A DNA stretch of 64,000 nucleotides, from NCBI GenBank assembly GCA_937991945.1, contig CALKLO010000028.1, forward strand, positions 1 through 64,000. Reading direction: 5' to 3'. A program made the position numbers and the translations under genes. The stretch is from an uncultured Granulosicoccus sp. Lineage in GTDB: Bacteria; Pseudomonadota; Gammaproteobacteria; Granulosicoccales; Granulosicoccaceae. Below the pieces are notes generated by a model, which saw only the letters and a program-made list of their open reading frames with translations, was not told where the DNA came from and did not search any database. Each line of letters starts with the position of its first letter. The first letter of the stretch is position 1. Of this stretch, positions 16,026-26,774 are shown piece after piece.

Positions 16026-17546
16026 ATGAGTAAAGATATACTGCTGGTCGTGGACGCAGTGTCCAACGAAAAAGGCGTTGATGAAGGCATCATCTTTGAG
16101 GCTTTGGAAGCGGCGCTAGCGTCGGCTACCAGAAAGCGTCATGGTGGCGACATCGAAGTGCGCGTCAAAATTGACCGTACTACGGGCGACTACAATACGT
16201 ATCGCTGTTGGGAAGCCGTTGCAGATGATGCAGAAATGGAATTCCCACTTCGACAAATTACAATTTCTGCGGCTCAGTATGACGATCCTACTTTTGAGCT
16301 CGGCGGTTTCGTCGAGGAAGAGATCGAGTCAGTAGATTTTGGTCGAATCGCGGCTCAAACAGCCAAGCAAGTGATTGTTCAGAAGGTTAGAGAAGCTGAG
16401 CGAGAGCGTGTTGTCGATGCTTATAGAGAGCGGGTCGGCGAGCTGGTCATGGGAATCGTCAAGCGCTTAGAGCGTGGTGGCGTTTATCTTGATCTGGGCA
16501 GCAACGCAGAAGCTTATATTTCTCGCGAAGACATGATTCCTCGTGAGGCAGTACGTCCGGGCGATCGTTTACGCGGTTATTTACGCGAAGTACGTAGTGA
16601 GCCTCGTGGACCACAGTTGTTTGTTACACGAACGGCCCCAGAATTCCTAATCGAACTGTTCAAACTCGAAGTGCCAGAGGTTGGACAAGGCGTAATCGTG
16701 ATTAACGGTGCAGCTCGAGACCCAAGCGCACGCGCCAAAATCGCTGTGTCCTCGTTGGATCCGCGCTTAGATCCTGTTGGAGCTTGTGTGGGTATGCGCG
16801 GTTCTCGCGTACAAACCGTTTCCAATGAGTTAGCAGGCGAGCGTATCGATATTATTCTGCACAACGATAACGCTGCTCAATATGTCATTAACGCAATGGC
16901 CCCTGCAGAAGTAAAAGGGATTGTTGTTGACGAAGATAAGCACAGCATGGATATCGCTGTAGAGAACGACAAACTGTCATTAGCCATCGGTCGTGGTGGG
17001 CAAAATGTACGGCTTGCGTCTGAATTAACCGGTTGGACGCTGAACGTCATGGACGAATCAGCTGCCGAAGAAAAGAGTGAAGAAGAATCCAAGGTCACGT
17101 TGCACGCCTTCATCGAGCAACTCGATGTAGACGAAGAAGTTGCCTTGATTCTGGTCCAAGAAGGTTTTACAACCGTTGAAGAGGTGGCATACGTGCCTCG
17201 CGACGAGCTTCTGGATATCGACGAATTTGAAGAAGAAATTGTTGACGAGCTTCGTAGTCGTGCGCAGGATGCATTGCTGACGAAAGCGATTGCGACAGAG
17301 GAAAAGCTAGGTGGCAATACGCCAACGGCTGAACTCATCGCAATGGAAGGCATGAGTGAAGAATTAGCATTAGAAATGGCAGGCCACGAAATTGTGACTG
17401 TCGACGACCTTGCCGATCAATCAGTAGATGACCTGATGATTGTGCAGGGTATGAACGAAGAATTAGCAGCGACACTGATAATGAAGGCGAGAGAAAGCTG
17501 GTTCGCCGAGGCAGAAGCTGAAGAAGCGGCCGCCGCTGCAAAGTAG
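16026..17546 (+). CDS. nusA: Transcription termination/antitermination factor NusA
   Basis: RNA polymerase-binding elongation factor, 506 residues. Domains in order: N-terminal polymerase-binding domain (1 to about 125), S1 domain ([16 protein letters not shown], about 140-200), two KH domains (KH1 with [12 protein letters not shown]2 with [13 protein letters not shown]), and two C-terminal acidic repeats with [15 protein letters not shown] and [11 protein letters not shown]. The double acidic repeat is the gammaproteobacterial form that contacts the polymerase alpha C-terminal domain and lambda N-like proteins. Length matches E. coli NusA (495). It lies 74 bases after rimP and 68 before infB. 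Confidence 0.97.
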   Translation: MSKDILLVVDAVSNEKGVDEGIIFEALEAALASATRKRHGGDIEVRVKIDRTTGDYNTYRCWEAVADDAEMEFPLRQITISAAQYDDPTFELGGFVEEEIESVDFGRIAAQTAKQVIVQKVREAERERVVDAYRERVGELVMGIVKRLERGGVYLDLGSNAEAYISREDMIPREAVRPGDRLRGYLREVRSEPRGPQLFVTRTAPEFLIELFKLEVPEVGQGVIVINGAARDPSARAKIAVSSLDPRLDPVGACVGMRGSRVQTVSNELAGERIDIILHNDNAAQYVINAMAPAEVKGIVVDEDKHSMDIAVENDKLSLAIGRGGQNVRLASELTGWTLNVMDESAAEEKSEEESKVTLHAFIEQLDVDEEVALILVQEGFTTVEEVAYVPRDELLDIDEFEEEIVDELRSRAQDALLTKAIATEEKLGGNTPTAELIAMEGMSEELALEMAGHEIVTVDDLADQSVDDLMIVQGMNEELAATLIMKARESWFAEAEAEEAAAAAK

Positions 17547-17614
17547 TTCTTCGCTGGAAAGTAGATGTAGTACCTTCCGGGTAACCGGTTGTACGGGATA
17601 AGACAAGAGAAGCT

Positions 17615-20518
17615 ATGGCTGAAGTAACAGTAAAACAGCTCGCACAGGTTGTTGGTACGCCTATCGACAAGCTGCTAGAGCAGCTTTCCGATGCTGGCAT
17701 TGCCAAGGCAGGCGAGAGCGACATGATCTCCGATTCGGAGAAGCTGACATTGCTAACGCACCTTCGCGAGTCGCGAGGGCAAGCGGGTGCAGGTGGCCCT
17801 GCGAAAAAAATTACGCTCAAGCGTAAGCGGGTCAGTGAGCTCAAAACTGATGCGTCAGGTCGTCGCAAGGTCAACGTAGAAGTGCGCAGCAAGCGTACCT
17901 ACGTGCGACCTGGTGAGGAAGCTGCCGAAGAAAGTGCCGAAGCACCTACTGCTCCAGTCGCTGAAGCGCCAATATCGAACGATGCTGATACTCCAGTAGT
18001 TGAAGCGCCGTCGGTTGAATCTGCAGCTCCAGTAGAGCCGCAAGCCAATTCAGATGTTGCTGACCAGGTAGCCGCACAGGCTGCTAAGCAAGCGTCAGAT
18101 GCCGCTGCTGCTGCGGTTGCCGCTCAAGTTGAAGCTGCTGCGAGTGCTGCAGCCAGCGAAAGCGCTGCACCAGCAGAGGTTGCGCCAGTTGCTGCCGCTC
18201 CAACTGCTGCTGTCGATCCAGCACAAGAAGCAATGCGTCAAGCAGAGGCACAGGCTGCAGCTGCAGTGGTTGCTGCACAAGTTGAACAGGCAGCGCCGCC
18301 TGCGGCTCCAGCTGTACCTGTGTCACCTGAAGTAAAAGCTCGCCAAATTCGTGATGCCGAGCGTCGCCTTGAAGTCGAGCAGCAAGCACGTGCCGCTGCA
18401 GAGCGCATGGCGGAAAAGCAGGTAGCTGCTGAGAAACGGAAAGAGTCTGACGAGAACGCTAAGCGTGATCGTGAAAGACGTGAACAAGAACGTGTTGCTT
18501 CAGAACTGCAACGACGTGCTGCAATGGAAGCTCAACAAGCTGCCAGTACTAACGATCGCGGTGCTTCTCGCAGTGACAAGCCTAAGGGCAAGAGTCGTGG
18601 GAAAGGCGGCGGCGGTGGCGGCGGTGGCGGTGATACACGCTACGGTCGTAACCAGTTGCACGTGGCTAAAGGTAAGTCGGGTCGTCGTAAAGGTAAGGCG
18701 AAGCGAGCTCTACCGGCAAATTTCGAAGCCAAGCATGGGTTTGAAAGACCAACAGCACCTGTCATACGTGAAGTCGATGTGCCAGAGACCATCACGGTAG
18801 CCGAGTTGGCTAACAAGATGGCTGTTAAGGCCGCTGAAGTCATTAAAGCGATGATGGCCATGGGCGTTATGGCAACGATTAACCAGATCCTTGACCAAGA
18901 TACTGCCATTCTTGTCGTCGAAGAGATGGGCCATAAAGCCAATCCGATGAGTGCTGACGATGTTGAAGCTGCATTGGCGGCATTGGTTGCAGGTGCACGA
19001 GAAGGTGATGCTCAAGCGCGACCACCGGTCGTCGCTATCATGGGCCACGTTGACCACGGTAAAACATCATTACTCGATTACATTCGAGCCTCTAGAGTTG
19101 CCTCAGGTGAGGCTGGTGGAATCACTCAGCATATCGGTGCCTACCAGACTGAAACTGAAAACGGCGTTATCACGTTCCTAGATACACCGGGTCACGCAGC
19201 ATTTTCATCAATGCGTGCTCGTGGTGCTCAAGCAACAGATATCGTAGTGCTAGTGGTCGCTGCTGACGATGGCGTCATGCCTCAGACTATTGAGGGTATT
19301 AAGCACGCCCGATCGGCTAACGTTCCTTTGATCATCGCAGTTAACAAGATGGACAAAGAAAACGCTGATCTAGAGCGAGTGCGTAACGAGTTGTCACAGC
19401 ACGAAGTCATCTCTGAAGAGTGGGGTGGAGACGTCCAATTTGTACCATTGTCAGCATTAACGGGTGATGGTGTCGAACAACTACTAGAAGCGCTGATTCT
19501 TCAATCAGAAGTATTAGAGCTGTCTGCAGTGCCTGAAGGCAATGCGGCTGGTGTTGTTATCGAAGCATCTCTTGATAAGGGTAAGGGGCCTGTGGCTACT
19601 ATCTTGGTTCAAGAAGGTACGCTCAAGCGTGGCGATAGTTTCATATGCGGTCAGGTCACGGGTCGTGTACGTGCCATGTTTGACGAAAATGGCCTAGCAG
19701 TACTAGAGGCTGGACCTTCCACACCTGTACAGGTACTCGGATTATCGTCAACACCTAATGCGGGTGACGAGATGCTAGTAGCTGCAGATGAGAAGAGTGC
19801 TCGTGAGCTTGCAGAGCTTCGTTACGGTAAGCAGCGTGATGCTCGACTAGCAGAGCGTCGTCCGGCTCGATTCGAAGACGTGTTCTCGAACATCAAAGGC
19901 AGCACGCCTGTTGTGAACTTCGTCGTTAAGGCGGATGTGAAAGGTAGTTACGAAGCAATTCGCGACTCACTAGAAAAATTGTCAACTGACGAAGTGCAGG
20001 TTCGCATTGTCGGTGGTGGTGTTGGTGGTATCAACGAATCTGACGCAAACATGGCTGCAACATCCGGTGCCATATTAGTCGGCTTTAACGTTCGTGCTGA
20101 CGGCGCTGCGCGTCGCTTGGTTCAAGAGCAAGAAACAGATCTTCGTTATTACAGCGTTATCTACGAACTTATCGACTTAGCTAAGCAGCTAGCCGGTGGT
20201 CTCCTAGCTCCTGAAGTTCGCGAACGCATCATCGGTAATGCTGAAGTGGGTGAAGTCTTTACCTCGCCTAAGTTTGGTCTTATCGCTGGTTGTATGGTGG
20301 TTGACGGGGTTGTGCGTAAGGATGAACCTATCCGCGTACTTCGTGACAACGTTGTTATCTACGAAGGCGAGCTGGAATCACTCAGACGCTTCAAAGATGA
20401 CGTCAAAGACGTTCGTATGGGAACCGAGTGCGGTATCGGCGTGAAGAACTACACCGATGTTAAGCCTGGCGATGTTATCGAAGTCTTTGAACGAACTGAA
20501 GTGGCCCGAACGCTATAG
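17615..20518 (+). CDS. infB: Translation initiation factor IF-2
   Basis: GTPase that positions fMet-tRNA on the 30S subunit; 967 residues. The N-terminal IF2-N helix domain ([19 protein letters not shown]) is followed by a long low-complexity Ala/Glu/Arg-rich linker with a run of glycines (coded near 18604-18630), then a second IF2-N domain and the GTPase core: GHVDHGKTS at 477-485, DTPGH at 523-527 and NKMD at 577-580. Domains II to IV complete the protein. The linker is repetitive and variable between species; several open frames on both strands overlap it and are artefacts of its composition. Confidence 0.97.
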   Translation: MAEVTVKQLAQVVGTPIDKLLEQLSDAGIAKAGESDMISDSEKLTLLTHLRESRGQAGAGGPAKKITLKRKRVSELKTDASGRRKVNVEVRSKRTYVRPGEEAAEESAEAPTAPVAEAPISNDADTPVVEAPSVESAAPVEPQANSDVADQVAAQAAKQASDAAAAAVAAQVEAAASAAASESAAPAEVAPVAAAPTAAVDPAQEAMRQAEAQAAAAVVAAQVEQAAPPAAPAVPVSPEVKARQIRDAERRLEVEQQARAAAERMAEKQVAAEKRKESDENAKRDRERREQERVASELQRRAAMEAQQAASTNDRGASRSDKPKGKSRGKGGGGGGGGGDTRYGRNQLHVAKGKSGRRKGKAKRALPANFEAKHGFERPTAPVIREVDVPETITVAELANKMAVKAAEVIKAMMAMGVMATINQILDQDTAILVVEEMGHKANPMSADDVEAALAALVAGAREGDAQARPPVVAIMGHVDHGKTSLLDYIRASRVASGEAGGITQHIGAYQTETENGVITFLDTPGHAAFSSMRARGAQATDIVVLVVAADDGVMPQTIEGIKHARSANVPLIIAVNKMDKENADLERVRNELSQHEVISEEWGGDVQFVPLSALTGDGVEQLLEALILQSEVLELSAVPEGNAAGVVIEASLDKGKGPVATILVQEGTLKRGDSFICGQVTGRVRAMFDENGLAVLEAGPSTPVQVLGLSSTPNAGDEMLVAADEKSARELAELRYGKQRDARLAERRPARFEDVFSNIKGSTPVVNFVVKADVKGSYEAIRDSLEKLSTDEVQVRIVGGGVGGINESDANMAATSGAILVGFNVRADGAARRLVQEQETDLRYYSVIYELIDLAKQLAGGLLAPEVRERIIGNAEVGEVFTSPKFGLIAGCMVVDGVVRKDEPIRVLRDNVVIYEGELESLRRFKDDVKDVRMGTECGIGVKNYTDVKPGDVIEVFERTEVARTL

Positions 20519-20580
20519 TGCGGGTCCGTTGTTTGTTTATTACATTTAATCCGAAGTTCACGTTGGGGCAGTAAACGCAA

Positions 20581-21021
20581 GTGCCGAATGATTATCCGCG
20601 AAGTCACCGAGTAGCTGACTTCATCCAGCGTGAGCTGTCTGGTTTGATCCGGACCGAACTCAAGGATCCAAGAATTTCCCCGATGCTGACTATCGCATCG
20701 GTGGAAGTTACAAGAGACTTGTCGGTCGCGAAAGTATACTTTTCTCTGTTTGATCCCGAAGAGAGAAAAGAGACTCAAGATGCATTAGCTAGAGCATCCG
20801 GTTTTCTCCGGCGGCAACTCGCTCGCCAAATGAATACCCGCTCAGTGCCCCAGTTGCGATTTCATTATGATGACTCGGCAGAGCGTGGCGCTCATATGTC
20901 TGCACTCATTGCAGATGCAGTTGCCACTAATACGACTAGTGACGAAGAACCTAGCGATGATGCTGCCGATGACTCTTCATCTGATGGCAACGTTGCTGGC
21001 GATCGCAACAGCGACGCATAG
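20581..21021 (+). CDS. rbfA: Ribosome-binding factor A
   Basis: Small KH-like 30S maturation factor, 146 residues from a GTG start. Family features: SHRVADFIQRELSGLI at the N-terminus, DPRISPMLTIASVEVTRDL and VPQLRFHYDDSAERG. The last ~35 residues form an Asp/Ser-rich acidic tail (SDEEPSDDAADDSS) longer than in E. coli. It ends five bases before the truB start, so translation is probably coupled. Confidence 0.95.
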   Translation: MPNDYPRSHRVADFIQRELSGLIRTELKDPRISPMLTIASVEVTRDLSVAKVYFSLFDPEERKETQDALARASGFLRRQLARQMNTRSVPQLRFHYDDSAERGAHMSALIADAVATNTTSDEEPSDDAADDSSSDGNVAGDRNSDA

Positions 21022-21026
21022 TCGGT

Positions 21027-21962
21027 TTGGCTCGTAGACGTCGGGGTCGCCCGGTTCACGGAATTCTGCTTCTGGATAAACCTTCAGGTGGCAGTTCTAA
21101 TCACGCCTTGCAAAGAACCAAGCGCTTGTTTGATGCTCAGAAAGCAGGGCATACAGGCAGCTTAGATCCCTTGGCTACAGGTATGCTGCCCATCTGTTTC
21201 GGCGAAGCCACTAAATTGAGTGCCTTCTTGCTCGACGCCGATAAAGGCTACGAAACCACCATGCAGCTTGGGGTGACCACTAATTCTGCGGACGCAGATG
21301 GTGAGGTCTTGGAAACCAGAGAGGTTCCCAGCGATTTGTCGGAGGAGCAATTCAAAGCAATTTGCCAGAAATTTAAGGGTCCATTGCAGCAGATTCCACC
21401 CATGGTGTCGGCTATCAAGATTGATGGTCAGCGGCTCTACAAATTAGCCCGAGAAGGCATAGAGGTAGATCGTCCAGCGCGTTCCATCGTTATTCACGAT
21501 TTACAGGTTTTATCGTTTTCAGGCACAACTGCCCGATTGTCGGTGAAATGTTCCAAAGGCACTTATATACGCTCTCTGGTGACAGACATAGGAGAAGCGA
21601 TTGGGTGTGGTGCGCATGTGGCTGAGCTGCGGCGTACATTTGTGTCGCCTTTTGAGCAGCACGCCATGCTGCCAATAGATTCTTTAGAGGCAATGGCGAC
21701 TCCTACTTTTGAGTCTCTAGATGAGCTTTTGCTGCCATTAGATGCCGGACTAGCCCACTTAGCCGCCGTATCCATATCCACAGAAGGTCTTGCTACGTTT
21801 CAGCGTGGTCAATCACCTAATTGCACGTTGTTGTCTGCCGCTAAAGCTGCAGGCGAGGGTTTGTGTCGGGTTTATGGCGAGCAGGGCGAGCTGGTTGGTC
21901 TTGGTGAGCTGGCTGAATCTGGCGAACAAGTCGCACCCCGGCGGGTGCTACAAATGGGCTGA
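21027..21962 (+). CDS. truB: tRNA pseudouridine(55) synthase TruB
   Basis: Converts uridine 55 in the T-loop of tRNAs to pseudouridine. The 311-residue product has the catalytic segment HTGSLDPLATG with aspartate 47, the N-terminal GRPVHGILLLDKP motif and a C-terminal PUA-like domain. The start is taken as TTG at 21027, since no ATG or GTG is available before conserved sequence; this is a rare start that may limit output. It lies five bases after rbfA. Confidence 0.95.
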   Translation: MARRRRGRPVHGILLLDKPSGGSSNHALQRTKRLFDAQKAGHTGSLDPLATGMLPICFGEATKLSAFLLDADKGYETTMQLGVTTNSADADGEVLETREVPSDLSEEQFKAICQKFKGPLQQIPPMVSAIKIDGQRLYKLAREGIEVDRPARSIVIHDLQVLSFSGTTARLSVKCSKGTYIRSLVTDIGEAIGCGAHVAELRRTFVSPFEQHAMLPIDSLEAMATPTFESLDELLLPLDAGLAHLAAVSISTEGLATFQRGQSPNCTLLSAAKAAGEGLCRVYGEQGELVGLGELAESGEQVAPRRVLQMG

Positions 21963-22058
21963 GCTGGTACAATTCTCGGTTATCTGCGCTGCAAGCGTGG
22001 ATATTTTCAAATTTATCGTATAAATCACTTAATTTAGAATTTCGGAGTATTACTTTTA

Positions 22059-22331
22059 ATGTCTTGCTTAAGCGCAGAACGAAAGGCGGAAATCGTCAAA
22101 GAACACCAAATCGACTCCACAGACACGGGGTCACCGGAAGTACAAGTTGCACTGTTGTCTGCGAGAATTTCACATCTGACAGAACACTTTAAAGAACACA
22201 AGCATGACCACCACTCACGTCGTGGTTTGCTAAGAATGGTAAATCAGCGTCGTAAACTGCTTGATTATTTGCACAGAAAAGAAGCCTCACGCTATCAGAG
22301 CCTGATCAAGCGCCTTGGTCTGCGCCGCTAA
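22059..22331 (+). CDS. rpsO: Ribosomal protein S15
   Basis: 90-residue 30S protein binding 16S rRNA helices 20 to 22. The family sequence is clear: [36 protein letters not shown] and [20 protein letters not shown]. Ninety-six bases separate it from truB. In enterobacteria S15 represses its own synthesis via a leader pseudoknot; whether one forms here was not resolved. It is followed 54 bases later by pnp, as usual. Confidence 0.98.
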   Translation: MSCLSAERKAEIVKEHQIDSTDTGSPEVQVALLSARISHLTEHFKEHKHDHHSRRGLLRMVNQRRKLLDYLHRKEASRYQSLIKRLGLRR

Positions 22332-22385
22332 CGCGAGCGCGACAAACTTCATCGAAGCTTTCGCCCTTTTTCTCAGGAATCATCT

Positions 22386-24491
22386 GTGACCATACATTCA
22401 AAAACATTTCAGTTTGGTAGCGAGACCGTAACGCTGCAGACGGGCGAAATCGCCCGTCAAGCCAGTTGCGCCATCGTTGCCAGCATGGGGGACACTGTTG
22501 TCCTCGTAACGGCTGTTGGCCGTAAGCAAGCTAAGCCTGGTCAGAACTTCTTTCCTCTGACTATCAACTACCAGGAAAAGACTTACGCTGCTGGCAAAAT
22601 CCCCGGTGGATTTTTCAAGCGTGAAGGTCGTCCTTCAGAGTCTGAAACTCTGATTTCGCGTCTTATCGATCGTCCGCTTCGTCCATTGTTCCCTAAAGGG
22701 TTCATGAACGAAGTGCAGGTTATCGCAACTGTTATGTCTTTGGATCCGGAAATCAGTGCTGATATCCCGGCTCTAATCGGTGCATCAGCGGCGTTAGCTT
22801 GTTCTGGAATGCCATTCGCAGGTCCTATTGGTGCTGCGAAGGTTGGCTACATTGACGGCGAATACGTACTGAACCCGTCTGTATCTCAGATGGCTGAGTC
22901 TCAGCTTGACTTAGTCGTTGCTGGTACTGACACAGCTGTACTGATGGTTGAGTCAGAAGCTGACCAACTTTCAGAAGAGACCATGCTTGATGCGGTCATG
23001 TTTGGACATGAGCAACTGCAAACAGCAGTTACTGCAATCAAAGCGTTGGCAGCAGATGTTAACGCGACTTCTTGGGATTGGTCTGCGCCAGAAGTAGACG
23101 CATCGTTAACTGAACAGGTTGATGCAGCTTCACGTGCTGATCTAACAGCGGCTTACCAAATTGCTGACAAGATGGCTCGTCAGGATGCGGTCGGTGCAGC
23201 TAAAGACAAACTGGTTGATGCATTAGTTGCTGCAGAGGGCGAAGAAGGCTTCTCTAAAGATGACGTCAAAGGCGCTTTCAGCAAGCTAGAGAAATCAATC
23301 GTACGTACTCGCATCATTGCTGGTGAGCCGCGTATCGATGGTCGTACAACAGATACCGTTCGTCCTATCTCTGTACACACGGGCATTTTGCCACGAACTC
23401 ACGGTTCTGCTGTGTTCACTCGTGGTGAGACTCAGGCTATTGTTGCTGCCACATTAGGTACCACTCGCGATGCTCAAATCATTGATGCATTGAGCGGTGA
23501 GACTCGCATGGCGTTTATGCTGCATTACAACTTTCCTCCGTATTCTGTTGGTGAGACGGGCTTTGTTGGCTCTCCAAAGCGACGTGAAATCGGACACGGT
23601 AAGTTGGCTAAGCGTGGCGTTCAGGCAGTTATGCCTAACGAAGAAGACTTTCCTTACACGATTCGTGTTGTGTCTGAAATCACTGAATCCAACGGTTCAA
23701 GCTCTATGGCCTCTGTTTGTGGCACCAGCTTGGCATTGATGGATGCAGGTGTTCCTTTGAAAGCGCCGGTTGCTGGTATCGCAATGGGTTTGATCAAAGA
23801 AGACAACGGCTATGCAGTTCTGTCTGACATCCTCGGCGACGAAGATCACTTAGGCGACATGGATTTCAAGGTGGCTGGTTCTGCTGACGGCGTTACAGCG
23901 CTTCAAATGGACATCAAGATTCAGGGCATTACCCGTGAAATCATGGAGAAAGCGCTAGAGCAGGCGAAAGGCGGTCGTTTATGGATCCTCGGTGAAATGG
24001 CTAAGGTTCTTGCTGAGCCTCGTGGCGATTTGTCTGAGCATGCACCTCGTTTCATCACTATCAAGATCAATCCTGAAAAGATTGCAGCTGTTATCGGTAA
24101 AGGCGGAGCGGTTATCCGTGCATTGACTGAAGAGACAGGCGCCACTATCGATATCGGTGACGACGGCCTCATCAAGATTGCATCAAGTGATCGTACAGCG
24201 GGCGAAGAAGCTCGTCGTCGCATCGAACTGATCACGGCAGACATCGAAGTGGGCACTATCTACGAAGGCAAAGTTCAGAAAATCATGGATTTCGGTGCTT
24301 TTGTTAACATCTTGCCTGGCAAAGATGGTTTGGTTCACATCTCGCAAATCTCTGAGCAGCGTGTTCAGAACGTTGCTGATGAGCTGTCTGAAGGTCAAAT
24401 CGTCAAGGTTAAAGTACTTGAAGTTGACAAGCAGGGCCGCATTCGCCTCAGCATGAAAGCTGTAGAAGAAGGTGAGGCAGTATCTGGTTAA
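22386..24491 (+). CDS. pnp: Polyribonucleotide nucleotidyltransferase (PNPase)
   Basis: Phosphorolytic 3'-5' exoribonuclease of the RNA degradosome, 701 residues from a GTG start with AGGA upstream. Two RNase PH domains (first with [19 protein letters not shown]; second with the [14 protein letters not shown] and [10 protein letters not shown] phosphate-site segments), then a KH domain ([14 protein letters not shown]) and an S1 domain ([18 protein letters not shown]). Length matches E. coli (711). The operon ends at a clear terminator after it. PNPase usually limits its own mRNA after RNase III cleavage of the rpsO-pnp spacer; no strong hairpin was confirmed there. Confidence 0.97.
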   Translation: MTIHSKTFQFGSETVTLQTGEIARQASCAIVASMGDTVVLVTAVGRKQAKPGQNFFPLTINYQEKTYAAGKIPGGFFKREGRPSESETLISRLIDRPLRPLFPKGFMNEVQVIATVMSLDPEISADIPALIGASAALACSGMPFAGPIGAAKVGYIDGEYVLNPSVSQMAESQLDLVVAGTDTAVLMVESEADQLSEETMLDAVMFGHEQLQTAVTAIKALAADVNATSWDWSAPEVDASLTEQVDAASRADLTAAYQIADKMARQDAVGAAKDKLVDALVAAEGEEGFSKDDVKGAFSKLEKSIVRTRIIAGEPRIDGRTTDTVRPISVHTGILPRTHGSAVFTRGETQAIVAATLGTTRDAQIIDALSGETRMAFMLHYNFPPYSVGETGFVGSPKRREIGHGKLAKRGVQAVMPNEEDFPYTIRVVSEITESNGSSSMASVCGTSLALMDAGVPLKAPVAGIAMGLIKEDNGYAVLSDILGDEDHLGDMDFKVAGSADGVTALQMDIKIQGITREIMEKALEQAKGGRLWILGEMAKVLAEPRGDLSEHAPRFITIKINPEKIAAVIGKGGAVIRALTEETGATIDIGDDGLIKIASSDRTAGEEARRRIELITADIEVGTIYEGKVQKIMDFGAFVNILPGKDGLVHISQISEQRVQNVADELSEGQIVKVKVLEVDKQGRIRLSMKAVEEGEAVSG

Positions 24492-24518
24492 TCTGAAGCA
24501 CACACTGCTTTAGTTTAG

Positions 24519-24543
24519 AAAGGGAGCTTCGGCTCCCTTTTTT
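24519..24543 (+). terminator. Intrinsic terminator after pnp
   Basis: GGGAGC (24522-24527), a stable TTCG tetraloop and GCTCCC (24532-24537), with an A tract before and a T run after. It closes the rimP-pnp operon. Confidence 0.9.
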
Positions 24544-24574
24544 ATGGTGCGCTGGTAAGGCTGAGAATGGATCT

Positions 24575-25042
24575 ATGGTGTCACCTAATCAACAAGAGCT
24601 TGACAGGCAGTACATGCTTAGCGCGTTGAGACTCGCACAGCAGGCGGCTGATGACGGGGAGGTTCCGGTTGGCTCCGTGGTGGTGCTTAACGGGGCTGTT
24701 ATAGGGCAAGGGCGAAATCGTTGCGTCAACGATTGTGATCCGTCCGCACATGCCGAAATATTGGCGCTGAAGTCTGCCGCTCAATCTATTAAAAATTACC
24801 GTCTGGACGGCGCGACCTTGTATGTAACCTTAGAGCCCTGTCTGATGTGCTGCGGTGCTTTATTGCAGGCTCGTGTCGCAAGGCTTGTCTTCGGCGCTCG
24901 GGAGTCTCGTACCGGCGGAGTCGTCAGTGTTCATGATTCGCTACGAATTGCGGGCGTAGAACCGCATGTGGCGGTCAGTGAGGGGGTCTGTGCCGAGGAG
25001 TCGACAGAGCTCTTGCAACGGTTTTTCAAGGAACGCAGATAG
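24575..25042 (+). CDS. tadA: tRNA-specific adenosine deaminase (A34 to inosine)
   Basis: Zinc deaminase that makes the wobble inosine in tRNA-Arg(ACG), allowing CGC and CGA reading. The 155-residue product carries the HAE motif at 59-61 (zinc His and proton-shuttle Glu) and PCLMC at 88-92 (two zinc cysteines), plus the EVPVGSVVV and TGGVVSVHDSL segments typical of TadA. It is a single gene after the pnp terminator, with no sign of an operon. Confidence 0.95.
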   Translation: MVSPNQQELDRQYMLSALRLAQQAADDGEVPVGSVVVLNGAVIGQGRNRCVNDCDPSAHAEILALKSAAQSIKNYRLDGATLYVTLEPCLMCCGALLQARVARLVFGARESRTGGVVSVHDSLRIAGVEPHVAVSEGVCAEESTELLQRFFKERR

Positions 25043-25283
25043 TTCAATTGTTACCACTTGATGACGCAGATCCGGATAGGATTATGTCCTACAAACATCG
25101 AATACCTCTAAATTTCATCATTTACTAACAAAATGTGACGTATTTTGGCTGTGATGGCGAAATACGTGCAAAAAAAGCATAGAAATGTACCTGTATAGTA
25201 TTGGCAGAACATTTGTTCTTGACGTACATTAATGTTGTTGCGATTTCAGCAGCAATCCTGAATCTCTCGGAGGAGTACTTTAT
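25043..25283 (+). promoter_or_regulatory. Promoter/operator region of the polyol transport operon
   Basis: No gene. A -10 like TATAGT (25194-25199) is followed by the perfect dyad AGAACA-TT-TGTTCT (25206-25219), which would overlap the transcription start, and TTGACG at 25219-25224. A strong CGGAGGAG ribosome binding site (25268-25275) lies eight bases before the ATG. The dyad is a candidate operator. Confidence 0.45.
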
Positions 25284-26594
25284 ATGCGTATGCAGAAAAA
25301 TGCGATCGCACTCACCATAGCCGCAGTCTGCGGTGGTGCATCGTTGGCAGCAAGTGCCGACACACTAACAATTGCTACCGTTAACAACGGCGACATGATT
25401 CGTATGCAAGGTCTTACTGAAGACTTTACTGCGAAAACAGGTCACACGGTAGAGTGGGTTACATTGGAAGAGAACGTTCTTCGCCAGCGTGTAACTACTG
25501 ACATCACTACTAAAGGTGGTGCATTCGATATCATGACTATCGGTATGTACGAAACACCAATCTGGGGCAAGAACGAGTGGTTGGTTCCACTTGACGACAT
25601 GTCTGCAGAATACAACGTAGATGACATCCTGCCTGCTATGAGCGGTGGTCTGTCTTACGACGGTACTATGTACGCTGCACCTTTCTACGGTGAGTCTTCA
25701 ATGATCATGTACCGTGCTGACCTCATGGAAGCTGCTGGCTTAGAAATGCCTGCTGCACCTTCTTGGGCGTTCATCGCTAAAGCTGCACGTTCAATGACTG
25801 ATCGTGACGCTGAAATCAACGGTATTTGCCTACGTGGTAAAGCTGGTTGGGGTGAGGGCGGTGCTTTCATTACAGCTATGTCTAACTCTTTCGGCGCTCG
25901 TTGGTTTGACGAAAACTGGGATGCTCAGTTTGATTCTCGTGAATGGTCAGATACTCTGAACTTCTACAAGAACATGATGGACGATGCTGGACCTCCAGGA
26001 TATGCAACTAACGGTTTTAACGAAAACCTTTCGTTGTTCCAACAGGGCAAATGTGGCATGTGGATCGACGCTACTGTTGCTGCTTCATTCGTAACAAACC
26101 CAGACGACTCTACAGTTGCTGACAAGGTTGACTTCGCACTAGCTCCAGACAACGGCATGGGCGTTCGCTCTAACTGGTTGTGGGCTTGGGCATTGGCAAT
26201 TCCTGCTGGAACTGAGAAAGTTGCTGCAGCTAAGCAGTTCATCGAATGGGCTACTTCAACTGACTACATCGAGCTGGTTGCTGAGAAAGAAGGTTGGGCT
26301 AACGTACCACCAGGTGCTCGTATCTCACTTTATGAAAACGAAAACTACAAGGACATCCCTTTCGCTAAGATGACTTTGGAGTCAATCCTTTCAGCTGACC
26401 CTAGCAACTCTACTGTTGATCCAACTCCTTATGTTGGTGTTCAATTTGCAGCAATTCCTGAGTTCGCAGGTATCGCTACAGAAGTGAGCCAAGAGTTCTC
26501 AGCTGCATACGCAGGTCAGCAAACTATTGCTGAAGCATTAGAAAAAGCACAAGCATTGACTAACGATGCTATGGAAGCAGCTGGCTACAAGTAA
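25284..26594 (+). CDS. Polyol/sugar ABC transporter, periplasmic substrate-binding protein
   Basis: 436-residue family 1 solute-binding protein with a Sec signal peptide (cleavage near residue 25, after ASA). Body features such as YGESSMIMYRADL and FQQGKCGMWIDATVA resemble the sorbitol/mannitol-binding proteins SmoE/MtlE. It delivers substrate to the two permeases encoded next. Its strong ribosome binding site and the terminator-like hairpin that follows suggest it is made in excess over the membrane subunits. The mannitol dehydrogenase in the same operon supports a polyol substrate, but the exact ligand is not known. Confidence 0.85.
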   Translation: MRMQKNAIALTIAAVCGGASLAASADTLTIATVNNGDMIRMQGLTEDFTAKTGHTVEWVTLEENVLRQRVTTDITTKGGAFDIMTIGMYETPIWGKNEWLVPLDDMSAEYNVDDILPAMSGGLSYDGTMYAAPFYGESSMIMYRADLMEAAGLEMPAAPSWAFIAKAARSMTDRDAEINGICLRGKAGWGEGGAFITAMSNSFGARWFDENWDAQFDSREWSDTLNFYKNMMDDAGPPGYATNGFNENLSLFQQGKCGMWIDATVAASFVTNPDDSTVADKVDFALAPDNGMGVRSNWLWAWALAIPAGTEKVAAAKQFIEWATSTDYIELVAEKEGWANVPPGARISLYENENYKDIPFAKMTLESILSADPSNSTVDPTPYVGVQFAAIPEFAGIATEVSQEFSAAYAGQQTIAEALEKAQALTNDAMEAAGYK

Positions 26595-26612
26595 GCCATT
26601 AAGCTGTAAGAG

Positions 26613-26644
26613 AGTGGGTCGGCTTTATTGCCGACTCACTTTTC
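26613..26644 (+). terminator. Partial terminator between binding-protein and permease genes
   Basis: AGTGGGTCGGC (26613-26623) pairs with GCCGACTCACT (26630-26640) over 11 bp with one G-U pair; TTTATT is the loop and a T run follows. Such hairpins commonly reduce read-through and protect the upstream mRNA, raising binding protein over permease. Confidence 0.8.
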
Positions 26645-26774
26645 GTCCTAATTTGCTATGTGTTGGTTCTGTTGTCCTTTTTTTGCTGGAATATCTTTAG
26701 TCAAGATAATTCCAAGACACGGGCCGCTTTCATCCTTTTTCTAGACTTCGGGTCTGACATCCCAAGAGCTAACT

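Noticed and set aside
18084-18389. Gln-rich minus-strand frames inside infB
   Set aside because: They are a by-product of the Ala-rich, repetitive infB linker read on the other strand.
18604-18630. Glycine-coding GGN tract in infB as a phase-variable repeat
   Set aside because: The repeat is in frame, typical of variable IF-2 linkers, and not a slippage-prone homopolymer.
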